From positions 71,348,926 through 71,412,925 of the forward strand of contig CM049309.1 in assembly GCA_026874595.1 (NCBI GenBank): a DNA stretch of 64,000 nt, written 5' to 3'. Of the stretch, positions 1 through 14,200 are shown in pieces. Each line of letters opens with the position of its first letter. Position 1 is the stretch's first letter. The position numbers and the translations under genes were made by a program. This DNA comes from Sipunculus nudus. Taxonomy: Eukaryota; Annelida; Sipuncula; Golfingiida; Sipunculidae. Below the pieces are notes generated by a model that was not told the origin of the DNA, did not search any database, and saw only the letters and a program-made list of their open reading frames with translations.

Positions 1-613
1 TTAGATTAGTTTATATGATATTTTGTTTATAGATTATATTTAGCCAAGTAGTTTGCCCTTGGAAGAGACAGATCTGTCAGGTTTTTCTTCATAGGAACAT
101 CTGTTCCTTGTCTGCCTTTATATTAGATGAAATTCTGAGCAGATGTGTCACCGGGCCATTGTAATCTGTAGATACAAGTGGTTCATGTTTCATTTGTTAT
201 TTCCCTGAATAAAACTGACTTGAATTCAGTGGTCATCTGATATCTGGTCAGAATGGAGAAAATGTTGCATCCTCTGGAAGCAGTTGGTTGCTGTAACAGT
301 AGACGCACCTACCTCTTTTCTTCAAAGTACACACTGAACTGGAGCTCCATAAGCTTTCAATCCACAGAATTATAATGCTGGTACATGCCTCTGAATTTCG
401 GATTTGTACAGAGTAAGCTGTAAAATATGTCTGTTTATGACTAATTTTGATATCCCAGTGTTTCTGAATATTGAAACAAACCTGAGAATGTTGTCCATGG
501 ATAACCAGCAGTATACATAGGGTTTGAATTTATAATCCATGCATGAAAACATTATATGACACAATAAGGATATGTTATTCCTTATTAGAAGACACTGGAT
601 GATACACAAGGAT
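1..613. other. SMAD4 intron sequence, nothing recognised
   Basis: No exon-like stretch with conserved SMAD linker or MH1 residues is visible on the + strand, and no repeat family shared with the rest of the window was noticed. Confidence 0.6.
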
Positions 614-1640
614 TTATTGTTTCTAACATTGAGACACCATGATACATGAAGACACCTGAGGATACCTTATTCCCTACAAAGAGACACCAGATGGTGCATG
701 GAGAATATCATATTCCTTACAAGGAGACACAAAAAATATATATATATATTCCCTCCAAGGAGACACCAGACAGTACAAGAAAGCACCAAATGGTACAAGA
801 AGACACCAGAAGGTACATAGCAGATATCATATTCCTTACAAATATTCACTAGATGGTACATTGGGATATCTTATTTCCTACAAGGAAACACAAGATGGCA
901 CATGGAGGATATTATATTCCCTACATGCAGTCACCAGGTGGTATATGAAGGATATCATATTCCTGGCAAGCAGACACCAAATGGTACAATGAGGATATCT
1001 GATTTCTTGCAAGGAGACACTAGGTGGTACCTGGATGATGTCATATTCCCAACAAAGAGACGCCAGGTTGTACATGGATGATATGGTATTCCCTACAAGG
1101 AGACACCAAATAATACATGGATATATCATATTCCCTGCAAGGAGACACCAGATGGTACATGGAGGATATCATATTCCCGATAAGGGGACACCAGATGGTA
1201 CATGGGAGATATTGTATCCCTACAAGGAGACACCAAATGGTACATAGAGGATATCAGATTCCCTTCAAGGAGACACCAGGTGGTACATGGATGATATCAT
1301 ATTCAAGACAAGGAGACACCAGATGATACATGAATGATTTCATACTCCCTATAGGGAGGAACCAAATGCTACTTAGAGTATATCATATACCCTACAAGGA
1401 GACACCTTGTGGTGCATGGGGGATATTGTATCCCTACAAGGATTCACCAGATGGTACATTGAGGATATCAGATTATCTGCAAGGAGTACCAGGTGGAACA
1501 TAGAGGATTTTATATTCCATACAAGGAGACACCAAATAATTCATGGAGATATCATACTCCCCGCAAGGAGACACCAGATGGTACATGGGGGATATCTTAT
1601 TCCCTACAAGTAGACACCAATGATACATACATCAATGACA
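614..1640. repeat. 42-bp minisatellite in a SMAD4 intron, about 24 copies
   Basis: The unit reads roughly caaggagacaccagatgg, tacatggaggatatcata, ttccctac, and steps by 42-43 bases (starts at 1096, 1138, 1181 and 1223). Copies are clearly diverged. Because 42 is a multiple of three, spurious open frames with a 14-residue repeat appear on both strands. Confidence 0.95.
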
Positions 1641-2205
1641 AGGGGGCAAACCAGGGACACTTTTTCCCTAATAATGAAACTAGCTTCAAGATGTGTGGAT
1701 ATCTAAATTCCTAGAAACAAAGTGATATATTCAGCTTGCTTATGCCCAACACACTGACTTCTTAGACAAAAGTGTTTATCCTCAGGGCCTAGTGGTCATA
1801 ATTCTTCTGTGACAGTGTTTAGATATGTGTTATTTCCTGGGAATTGTCAGCTGCTCCAGCATGTTTTATCCTATGTTTGGTCCCTCTGTTTTATTTCATT
1901 GCCACCTTAATGTGTCTGGTTTGTAATAGTTAACCATGGACACTGACAAGAAGTTGAGATTTCTGTCAGCTCCAGTGACAGGGACTGTAGGCTATGATAC
2001 TTCACCATTTTGTTACTGTTTCTTATGCTTAGATTTGATACCACCTGTTAAAGAAAAAAAAAATTTTTTGTAATGGTTGAAAACATCAGCAGACATGATT
2101 AATTGGATTTTTATCTTTCTATTAGATATAACTTTTAATTTATATAACTTGGTGTAATGTATATACAGTGTATTTATATAAAGTATTTGTTTGTTTATTT
2201 TTTAG
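1641..2205. other. SMAD4 intron, unique sequence
   Basis: AT-rich intron up to the acceptor at 2205. No other feature seen. Confidence 0.6.
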
Positions 2206-2265
2206 GCACCTCTACCTCATGGTCTGGTAACAGCACTGTTACCTACACATACGATAACCACAACT
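2206..2265 (+). CDS. SMAD4: SMAD4 exon, linker (STSWSGNST...)
   Basis: The acceptor is tttttag before 2206 and the donor is gtgagt at 2266. The exon opens with the last two bases of a split codon and ends with one base of the next. [15 protein letters not shown] aligns with the vertebrate TTTWTGSRTAPYTP linker motif, which fixes frame and strand. Confidence 0.85.
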
Positions 2266-5200
2266 GTGAGTACCAGTTAACTCTTCATATCTTTAATGTC
2301 TGATCTGTGGTGTTGTGGTTTTATTCTAAAACGAAGGACTGATGACCCATCAGAGGAAAGGTATCACTGACATTTAAGAGGGTCGTATTTAAACAATTTT
2401 ACTAAGGGCCAGTGCTTTTGGGCCAGCTTAAGGAAGCTTTCTCAAACAATTATTATTGTCAAATTGAGCCTGTTGATGACATGTAAGTGTTATTAATGAC
2501 AATTAAGACTCACATTTAAACTATTCTACTGAGACAAAGGAATGATGGCCCATCGTAGAAAAGTTTAAAGTGAAAATTAAGATTGTTGTATTAAAACTGT
2601 TAAGCTAACACAAGTGACTAATGGTTATCACTGACAGATCAGATTGTCTTATTGGAACTATTATGCTATGACAAATAAAAGGACTGGTGACCTATCACAG
2701 AATAGTTTTATGTGACTATAAATATTCCCATTGTTTGACCTGTCTCAGCAAAATGCAGATTGTATTTATTTGGTTTCAGAAGAATCAGTCATTAAAAGCA
2801 AGAATAAATAGGGTTTGAGAATACATAGAGTTTAGAAAACAAATAAGGGTTTTGAGCTCTTAAGTTTTCCTAGTCATGCCATTACATACCAAAAAGAAAA
2901 AATTATTATTGCACTTAGGAAATTTAATATGTATCACTGTAAAAGTAATTAAATGTGGTGGCTGAGATAAAAATTCAGTTCCCAAGAGAAATGTAATGTA
3001 CAACTGTACATGTATGTGCATGTTTGTGGAACTACTTTATGAAACCCTAGAATTCATTGCACAGAATCAAAAGCTTACCATTTTTTTTAAGGATACAAAA
3101 ATTAATGTTATCATTGAGCTTGCCTTATTGTTTTCACAGAAAAAAAATATTATGTATGCATAAACTGAAAAAAAATGGTCTCTGACTTAAATTTTGTATT
3201 GAGAAAGTCACTATCTGCAGTTGGGTGATTCCAGTGTTATGACGTTGAGTGCACTTTATGTTAAGTAATAAATGGTACAGTGGGTTAATGTTGATCAACT
3301 GTTTGACTGAGGATCTTTCTCCAACAAGCTTATAATCAGATACATTGGTTATACAATAATAACAGAATATAGTGTTGGTGAAGAAGTGCATGTTATGATA
3401 GTTGTGCTAATACTGCTATAGAATAATAATTGGTATAACTGGTTGATAATAACTGGGTTTCATATATCATAGACAATTACTTTGAATTAGCAATATCTGG
3501 CAGCATTAGATTCTGTGAAGGATAAACCCCCTGACAAGGAAGACACACTTGTGAGCAAAAATGAATAATTAATGAAAGAATACTTGACCCTTTGCCAGAC
3601 TTCAACAGCAGATCATGTAATAGTTGATAATAACTGAGTTGCATATGTTGGCCATTGAATAGTATTTAGCAGCCTTTGATTCAGTGGAGGGCCAACTTCC
3701 TAATAAGAAAGCTTACTTGCAAAAATTAAAATTAATGATTATGTTTTGAAAGAATATACTCGACCATTGTCCAGACTTTAAAAGCAGATCATATTATGAA
3801 CATCTAAATTGTAAAAGGGGCGCGTGTTGTTGGATATCTAATACACAATTAATAGTTAATCAACAATCCTCAATGTTTTTTTAGCGAACCTGTGAGCTTA
3901 TGTGATGGTGTGACGTCGTCCGTTGTCCGTCCTCTGTAAATTAACCCATACTATCTTGAAAATGGCAAGAGTTAGCATCACAAAATTTTATGCAAAAAAT
4001 AAGTCATCTAAAAAATTCTATCTGATTTTGCTTATTTTTTTGCTAATTGTATTTTCTTAGATTTTATAGGGAAAAAGCTAAAAAAGCTTTAAAAATCTTC
4101 TTCTCCAAAATTGTTCAGCAAAATTGTCCAATATTTCACAGAAATGATTCCTTGAACAATCTCTCCCAAGTTTGTTCGAATGGTATAAGTTCGGCGATTT
4201 TTGGCCGAGTTATAGGAAGTTGAATTTAGTCATCAGTCAAAAAAAGCATACTAAAATTACAGTCTCAGAAATGGCGGGAGCTATCATCACCAAATTTTAT
4301 GCCAATGTTGGTCACATGAGTCATATCTGAAATTGAGGTATTGGTGGCGCCACCTGCATCAGCAGGGGTTCATCAGTCCCCGTATCATACTGAGAGCTAC
4401 AAAAAACTTCTCTAACACCATATGGCCAAAAAGTTTAATATGGCACAGAAGTGATCCTAGGGTAGTGCTTTCTGAAGTTTGTTCAAATGGTCTCAGTTCA
4501 GTGACTTTTGGCTAAGTTATGGGAAGCTGAATTTAGCCATATGCCATAACATCTCATTTTAGTTAAGTGGCTACAAAGATCTTCTTCTCAAAAACCACTG
4601 GGCGAAATTCTAAAGTCTCACACATTTATTATCCTAGGATGTTGATAATTCAAGTTCGTTCAAATGGTTTTGGTTCAGTGATTTTTGGCTGTGTTATGGG
4701 AAGCTGAACTAAGCCATTTTGCTGTATTTTCCCGTACGAGTAATAAACCAGCAAAACGTTTTTCAACTGACGCCATTGAGGCCAATTTGTTGATATCTTA
4801 CAAGAATAATCCCCTAAATAATTCTTATAATAATAGTCTTTTATGGTTCCAAAGAATGAATTTTGGCTGAATTATAAAGATTGAAATGAGTCATTTTATC
4901 ATATGTGTTAGCTGTGTGAAGCAGATACATCTAGCCTGGCACCAGTTTATCAGCATCCGTTACATCATGCTTCTACACATTTAGATTTCAGGTTGTCTAT
5001 GGTAAATATTGAAAAGCTTTTAAAAAATGTAGATTTATGATTTTAGATATCATCTGTACATTAACTCATAATTTTTCAGGAATAGCAGGAGCTACCATCC
5101 CCAGATTTGATGCAATTATCTGTCACATATCAAATGTTATGGGATTCAGCTTAATTTGCATTTACTTAGATTTTATAGGGGAAAAGCTGAAAAACCTTTA

Positions 5201-8200
5201 AAAGCCTTCTTCTTGTAAATGGTTCAGCCAAATTGTTCAATATTTTACAGAAATTTTCCCAGAGGTGAGCCCTCTCAAGTTTGTTCAAATGGTTTGTGTT
5301 TGATAAATTTTAGTGGAGTTACACAAATTGAACTTAGTCATTTGTCCAAGTAAGCATACCAGTTGACATAGTAATCTAAGAAATGACAGAAGCTAGCAGT
5401 ACCAAGTATTGTGCAAATGTTGGTCACATGACTCATGTTTGAAATTGCAGATTTCATGGTGCCACCTACATTGACCTGTTTTTCATGGGCAAAAAACTCA
5501 TAATTTTAGCCTCTTTCAGCTTAAAAATGTTTATGATGAAACTGTCAAGTTGAATCGTTCAATTTTTCAAAAGAATTATCCTAGGACATGGTTCTTTCAT
5601 TCATATAAGAATAGATTGAGTTTGTTTATTTTTGCCTGTTTCTTGAATAGGTTGAGAAACTGCCAACTGTTTCAGATTTGGAAACAGATCAAGAGTTCAT
5701 TCAGTGCAGCCAGATATAGGTCAAGAGTTCAATCAGTGCAGCCAAGCACAAGGCATGTGATCACCTCATGGGCACCATGTGAACATGTTATGGGTAGCAT
5801 GTCATCACCTCATGAGTATCATGTGATCACCTCATTGGTGTCATACCCCTCAGGGCTGCATGTGGAGCCAATCTGTGAGCTAATGCAATGGTGTGGCTAC
5901 TATTTCAGATTTGGCAACAGGCTAAAGGTCAGTCTTGATCTATTTATAGCGTTGGCAGACTGCCAACTGCATCAGATTTGGCACCAAAGCGAGCTTGCTC
6001 TATTAATAGCTTTGGCAGACTGCAAACTATGTCAGATTATGCAACAGGTCAAGAGTTCACTCAGTGCAGCCAGGTACAGGTCAAAAGTATACTCAGTCCA
6101 GCCAGGTGCAGGTCAAGAGTTCACTCAGTGCAGTAGCCTTAGCCAGCAATTTGTCACAGTTCACTCGGGGCAACTGCCTTTTTCACCTAAGCCTGGTTAG
6201 CCACATGCATCAGACTCAAGGTAAGTTTGATGTATTAGCCTGATATTTTGACCTGTCTGTGTGTCTTTGATGGCTTTCTTGTTCACAAGACAGGTGTCAC
6301 CATCTACAATGACTTTTGCACAGTGTATGTGCCTGCTTATTTCTCCTGAGGAATTTGATATATCAGCCTGAAATTTGGCATATTTATACATATAGAATGG
6401 CTTTGTTGAATACAAGACTGGTGGTTCCACCTACAATAATTTTTGCACAGTGTGTCCCTGCTTATTTCTCAGGAGGGGTTTGATATATCAGTCTGAAATT
6501 GGGCATATGTATATATCTCTGATAGCTTTGTTATATACAAGACTGATGGTGCCAGCTACAATCAATTTTGTGTTGTGTGCACCCACGCCAGAATTTCAGC
6601 ATTGTTGTTTGTGTAATTGTTTCTTGTTCAAAATGATTTGTACTTGCATTGTTCATATATATGAAAAATAATGGTTCAGGATGGAAGCTCATTAATGAAG
6701 GATCCCCGTCAGATATTGAAAGCCACACCTGATTTTTTTTCCACAGCTGATACAGCTAGTCTAATATGTTATCCTCTGAGACCTTTACTCACCTGCAGTA
6801 CATGTTAATCATGACAAGAATCTGAGCATTTAATTTATGTTTCATACATGCCCAGCCAAATTTTACACTTTTTCTTGAAATATTTCATACTTTATCCAAC
6901 TAATTTGTTACATTTGTTTCTATTCATCTGTTTTTAAAATGTGGTCAAGTCCAGAGTGGAGGCACAGTGAATAAAGACAGCACTCCTTCAGAAAGAAGCA
7001 AATTGAAATAACTGTCAGGCCAGGGTGCCCTGATTACTAGACATTAAATGGACACACAAGCTCAACCAGGATTGCTACCCTTGTCTGTGGATGGCAGAAC
7101 TAGAACTGTGCTTTCCTGTTAATCAGTCATCATCTGTGGCATTTTAGACACTTTCCAGGTCTCTTAATGCCTTAAAGCATGCGTCAGACACACTAATTGT
7201 GTAACAAGGCATTTTGCTTAGCCCGGGATTCCACTAATAAGACAATTAGAGAAGTCTCCAAGATGAAGATGAGAAGTGGATGTGTCCTACCTCCCTCTTA
7301 GAAAATTTAAGTCATGAAGGGCTTGTTACTTGAAAAGTATGCCAAAGTACATTATTGTATAGAATACTGGTTAATTTTATTGTCAAAACAGTGGCTTTTA
7401 TATTCAAATATGTAATACAAGAAAGATTTCTTGCTCTGCTGATTGAATTTCTGCAATGTATTGGAATAATACAAATTTCTCTTGCCTTGTGGAGGCTTTG
7501 TTTGAAAACCTAGGTTTTAAACTGCTAATATATGGCGATTCAGACAAATTAAGGCTGATTCCCCTTTTAAATCTTAAAATGGATGGTTCTTAGCTTCCTT
7601 TGTGCAAGGATTTATAATGATACAGGGAAGTCCCTATAAATCAAACTCGCTGTTTGAAGTTCTTTTGTGTTGGTGTCCCTGGTTTGGTCCCTGCAAAATG
7701 CTGTCAAAATGACCAAAGTAAATCTCTGATGAATCTAAGTGATGATTCAGTCTCTGGGTTAGAATTTATATATTTAGCTTAATCAGCTCAATTACTGTTT
7801 GTGAAATACTGTGGAAGTGGTTAATTTGGAGTGTCTAAATTTTCACGCTTTTTAGCGAACCTGTGAGCTTATGCGATGGTGTGGCGTTGTCTGTGGGCTG
7901 TCTTCCATCATCTGTACGTTAACCCATACTATCTCAAAAACAGCAGGAGCTGGCATCACCAAATTTTATGCAAAAAATTAGTCATCTAAAAAACTAAATC
8001 TGATTTTGATTATTTTTTGGCTAACTGCATTTCTTAGATTTTGTACGAAAAAAGCTAAAAAAAACTTTTTACAACTTTTACACATTTTTTTTCTATTTTT
8101 GAGACCTTCAAATAAAGCCTCATCTTGTAACAGGGCACAAATTATAACTGCTGGACCTAGAATCTTCAATATTGACATCTACAGAGGTCCATGAATAGTC

Positions 8201-11200
8201 TTCATCGAAATCTGGTTTCTGTTACCCATATTCTCTGTGCTGTGGGGCTCTTAAGTACCCCAACAATAATTAAGAATGTGATACCAAAACTCTGCGTTCG
8301 TTTCCAGAGAACTCCTCTGAGACCCTTGGACCTCTTTCCATAACCCAACTTAGTTGTTTCCTCACCTATGTAGTTGTCCCTTACAAAGACAGGTGGCACC
8401 ACCAGCAATCCTTTCGGTGCAGTACGAATCTGGGTGTCTTTTAGATAACAGCCCATATCTCGGGAGTGGCTTAATGTATTCAGCTGAAAGTTTGCTTGTC
8501 CATATATCTTGGATCTCTCCATCTCGTTATCACAATGGTAGCGCCATCAACAATACTTTTTGCGTAGTGTTCATCTGTGCATTTGCCATCTGTTCGTCTT
8601 AGTGGGTTTTCAATGTATTGGGTTGAAATTGTGCAAGTTCATAGATCATGAACACCTGCATCTCATAAACAAGACTCGTGGCGCCATCAGCAGTTGTTTT
8701 TTTGTGGTGTCCATTAGTATATTTGCTTTTGATGAAAATTTGCTCATATCTAAGGAATGGTTCAAGATATTGGTCTGAAATTTGGCATGTCCATCCATCT
8801 TGGAAACTTTTCTCATTAACCTGATAGATGGCGCCACCTACCTTTAGGTTTAGTAGAATAAATTGATGCCCTTTCCTCAGGAGTGATTTGCCGTAGTGGC
8901 CTGAAATGGTGCATACCCATAGATCTTGGACTCCTCCATCTTGTACTCAAGACTGGTGGTGCCATCTGCAATAGTTTTCCTGTGGCGTCTATCCATACAT
9001 GTGCTTTGGTTTATACAAAAGTCATTTTGCTCATTGTTCAACATTCCTTGAATTCAGCTGAGCAACATGGCCCATGGCCCACTAGTTTATCTTCCAGTGA
9101 TCTCCACGGTCTTCTCAATGTTTTGACTCAGTCCAAAACAATATTTCCACGATCGCCAAGGGAAAGGACCTCTGAATAAAAGCTCAAGGCACACTCAAGG
9201 TCCCCTCTTAGATCTCATCTATCTCCCTATGATCTCTCAGCAATGTTTCCATCCATCCAACCAGCTTTCCATGAACGCCAAATTTTTCCACCCTGAAGGT
9301 AGAGATGGTTGATCTCTCTTGCTCACACCTGATTTTCCAGCGATTTCGTATATATCACTCGGTGATCTCACTTGTACCCCCTTCACACAGCAGATGTTTT
9401 CAAACTAATTTCTGCAAAGTGGTTTGGCCAAAAGGTTTTAGTGCGTTCACATGGGCATAAGGCCAAATTGTTTTCAAACAATTTTGAAAACGATTCAGAG
9501 CATTCACAGAACAGTTCAGCAAAGCAGATAAAACAAGTCACATTCAGAATGTTTTGAAACTATCCCCAGAGCTTGATCCAAAACTCTTCGGCCAAAACTG
9601 TTTGAAAATTCTTTGGATTGCCGTGTGAACGCTCAAAACCTTTTCAAAACGGTTTATGTTTGCTGTTTGAAAGGGGTATTGGTTACACAAAGAGCGCTCA
9701 ACAATCTCTCCATGGTCGCTCATGGATGTTTCAGTGAACCCTCAGTGATCACCAAGGTCACTTAAAGATCTCTATAGATCTCCATGAAAATTGCCAAAAA
9801 TTGATTTTTTGATCACACAATGAGCGCCCAAAAATTTCCCAAAAATTTACACGAAGGGCTTTTTTCGAGGCTAAGGAGATCCTTGAGAGATAGGGCCAAT
9901 TTTTGATCACTCAGTGGTCACCCAACAAACTCTGTGCTGTGTAAAGGGGCCTTTACCAGCACCTCAGTGCTGAAACTGGACACTCCTGATTTAAGGTTTA
10001 CCCCATTGCAAAGAATGGCATGATAGAGGAAATCGAGCCTTGATTGCATCACTTTAAAATCAGTATTTAAGGGCTTGCCTTACTGCATTTTCCACCTTAC
10101 AGTAGTCTTATGAAACTAAAATTAATGTGGACCATAAAGCTGCTCAATTAGTACCATGTATTAACCAACTTCTAAGATGTCTGCCTGGTAGTCATATCAC
10201 ATTTCTGACAAATCTAAAGTTTGGAAGCTCACAAACTAAGAAACCATCCCATGAAATGTATAAAAAATGTATAAAATGTATACTGTTTACTCAAAAAGGG
10301 TGTGAGATAATGTGAATGAAAGTAATTCCTATATTTGATTTCTTACAATTTAAATTTAAAAGGACAGTAGGGCTCAACATTAACGGTTAACGGCTTGCCC
10401 GGGGCAAGTGAAGTTGCAGAAAATAGTGCTATTGCAACTAGAAGTCCCCTCCTACTTGCCGAAATGGGCAAGTTGGTCCAAAATAAACTTTTACCCAAGG
10501 CATGAAAAAGAATCTTTGTGTTCTTGAATACAATCAATAATATTTGTGGGGCAAGTAAAAATTCATGTAGGGCAAGTAAAAGCTAGATGTTACTTGCCCG
10601 ACTAGGCAAGTACTTTCAAAAGTTATTGTCGAGCCCTGGACAGGGAGCAATCTTTAAACACAAATATTGAAATTCTTAATGAATTTGACAGAAGGACAGA
10701 CAGACAAACAGAAAACTTGATAACTATAGCGCACTCTCAAAGAATGGGATGGGGGGGGGGGGGGGGAGTTCTAATTAATACTGATTCTGGTAAGTTGATT
10801 TCCTTTTGAAAACACCTATTTATTTCAGTAAGCTTTTTCTGATATTGATTCTTATTCTCATCAACCCTGAACAGAAGCATATTGAATTATTTGTATGAAC
10901 CATGTTATTACGTGATTAATTGTAGAAATTATTTTTTATTCGGCACTTAATGTTTGAATCATGAATGTGTGACAAGATTAACCATGATTGTGAATTGTGA
11001 ATGTCTAAGTTATTATTAATTTTGTTTCTATTATGGAGGTGTAAGCCTAAGAAGTGGTGGTTTGATTAATATGCGATATGAGGAACTGTTCAGACTGCCC
11101 ACAGTAGACAGTATCACTGTCTGTCTTGCTCAGGTGCAGCTGAAGTATATGATCATTTTAATCAGCTTAATTGTAACCAATGGCACAGTCTGGTCATCAA

Positions 11201-14200
11201 ATGACATTTGCTGAGTTTTATGAAGACTTGATATAATTATAAGAACTGAATTTTGGTTCTGTTAAAGTCTAAAAGCAAGAGCTGGTTAAGTCTCTTTGGA
11301 GAAGATAGTCCACTGTGTCTGCAGGCACTCTGTTGCAAGAGTAGAGAATTTTAAAATTACATTATTTTATGGCAAAAACTGGATGTACAATTTTTTAGGG
11401 GAAATTCATTTGCATTGACACACTCAAAGGTTTGACTGTGGAAACATGGACAGAATGCATCATTATGCACCACAATAACTGAGAAAGGTAGATAGTTATG
11501 CACCATGATAAGTGGAAAGGTGGTTAGTGGTGGTGCTCTGCTGACGTTTTGCACAGCTGGCCGTCAGTCATTACCAGTGTGTTTTGAATAGTATTTTGTG
11601 TGTGTTTCAGGGAATCAAAACCAAATGCATCAGGAGATGAACATGCAACCAGTATCAAATGTACCACGTAAGTTCATCCAATCATCTTTTTCTTTTTTTT
11701 GTTCACTGTTTAATAGTCAAAGGGTGCCCAGGACTGATGCCCAGCACATCAGTCCTCTCAGACATAAAACAATTCTACCATATTAAAGGTGATCTAATAT
11801 TAAATAATGAACAGTTCCATCAGATGCAAATTGCTTTATGCTGTTCACTTGCATCCACTAGCTGGGTTTCCGGTAGACCTGCTACACTGGCCTGGTATAT
11901 TAGGTCTGTGATCCCACAGTTAAGTGTCCATGAAATATTAAATCTTCTTACTGTGGTTGGCCCCATATTTAGGAGGGAAGTAATCACAAAAGAAATACCT
12001 TAATGAATAAGGTTGTACAGTGCCAGCTGAGCTGGAAGAGACAATAATCAGAAACGGCGGTCATATCACCAAGGTGAAACTGACACCTTGTGATGTTTGT
12101 GTTATTAGAGTCTCACTGGTTACCTTTTTACATAGATCACCTTAAAGTTTAAGATTACCCAGTTTGATGGCAAAAATACTTGAGATGTATTATAAATCTA
12201 GGCATATATTAGGTTTTATTCACAGTTCACATACCAGTACTCTGCAATATCTGGTGAGGTCGTGAAAATGGAATCCTTACAAAAAAAAGGGGAAAATTCT
12301 TGCAAAATATGAAAAAAAAGGAAATATTGCAAAAGATTACCTCACAAACATGCAGCCAGCCACAGTGTATCTTGCATTTGTGTGTTTTCCCTACAGCTCC
12401 AGAGTTCTGGTGCACAATAGCGTACTTCGAGTTGGATCAGCAGGTAGGAGAAAGCTTTAAGGTGCCGTCGACCTGCCCCAGTGTGACCTGTGATGGCTAT
12501 ACAGATCCCTCCAGCGTTGATCGTTTTTGCTTGGGACAACTGTCTAATGTACATCGCACTGAGGCCAGTGAGAGGGCAAGGTGGGTCCTTCCTCCAGGAT
12601 TCTTTGTTTTTTGGTAAAGAGATATTCAGTTAATTTGAATTAGAAACACCGGTGGTATCCATTACCTTTATTTATTGAAGATTTATGATTTTCTTTTATA
12701 TTTTTAAACCATGGATAATTAATCAAGAAAATAATGTTAGATATTAATCAGTATATTTTTATATTCTTTAGTTTTTGAAGCAAATATTACAATTATGTGC
12801 TTTTTCTGATTGAAAATAATGGAGATGAAAATAATGGTTAATATTTCATACAAGGAGGTTTAAACCAGTTGGTGTTTTTCATGGGGGGGGGGGGGGGCAG
12901 GGTTGACTTTCACTAATAGCGTAAAAGTAATGCATACTCCTTACGATAATTTGTAACTTATTTGTGACACAATCACATTGTATTTCAGGTTACATATTGG
13001 TAAAGGTGTGCAGTTAGACCTGCGTGGGGAGGGAGATGTTTGGATACGTTGTCAGAGTGATCACAGTGTGTTCGTACAGAGCTACTACTTGGACCGGGAG
13101 GCTGGCAGGGCACCTGGTGATGCTGTACATAAAATATACCCCAGTGCTTATATCAAGGTGAGTGGCACCCTGTGCCTATATATCAGGATCAGTGAAAGTT
13201 CTGAATCCAAATTTCAGCACCTAATGGTGTACATAAAAACCTTGTATCAAAATGAGTGGCACTGTTACTTCTGTAAAAGTACCACACTTCAGAATAGTGG
13301 TGGGAGTCAGTTCCTTTTTCATAATGATCGATTATTAATCGGTTCAGACAAAAATAAAGAAATGTGCAATTATCTGTGAAACTGTACTATCTTAACCCAG
13401 CCTGCATGTCTTAGTAATTCTACCTGACGAAAAGAAGTTTTTTGTCTTTCTTATATATTTTCCTTTTATCACTAAGATATGCTATTAAAAGTTTCATTTT
13501 CAAGAATTAAACCACAGTCCATGACATCTCCTTGCTGGCCCTCATGAATACACCTGCGTATCATTTTAACTTCACCACCAGCTAGGACTTTCAATTTAAA
13601 ACAATTAAGATGACCGCAGACATGCATACTGATTTCACAGGACTGCCAGAAAAATTACAGGCCCATATAATTTTTGGTAAAAATTAAAAAATAAAGTAAT
13701 TGAAAGCTAAAAATATAATTACTCATGCGGCAGCGGCAGTGGCACCTGACATCAGTTGAGGAGATTATTTCTAAAAGAATCTCGAAAAATTGGCATAGAC
13801 CTGGAGAATTATTGAGCATTTTAATGCCATACCGTACCGCCCATATTTTGCAATGAATATTTCGTTAGAAAACTCTCTGCTAATTCTGCAGCTCCCTGCC
13901 AGTTCACCGAGGTTTAATAAATCCTCCGTTCTCTCATCTACCGTGTCATACTCAGTTATATACAGAGGTTATTTGGGAACACAGGTCATTACATGAAGCG
14001 CGGAATGTTGTAAAAAATGGAAGGGTAATTTTTGCCTGTAACATAAAGACGTTCTGGTAAAAACAATCATGAGTACGATGTAATCGATAGTTGCCTTTCA
14101 GAAAACGAGTGCTTGAAAGAGGCAGCAAACCGACTGACTTTCGAAAAAACTCGATGATCGGCCCACCACTACATCAGAATGTATATTTATGAGAGGTTGT

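Noticed and set aside
614-1640. CRISPR-like regular array
   Set aside because: Units follow one another without spacers, are diverged, and lie in an animal gene intron; it is a minisatellite.
5550-6200. 216-codon open frame on the + strand
   Set aside because: It lies in the tandem part of repeat R1, and its peptide repeats ([10 protein letters not shown]...) mirror DNA repeats. The homologous block at 32.1-32.7 kb is not open in the same way.
8202-8602. Frames of 106 and 82 codons on opposite strands
   Set aside because: Inside R2 repeat modules with related copies elsewhere that are not open; no known domain.
12978-13379. 133-codon frame as a single exon
   Set aside because: Only 12989-13157 is SMAD4 coding; the rest runs through the donor into intron and the hAT-like element.
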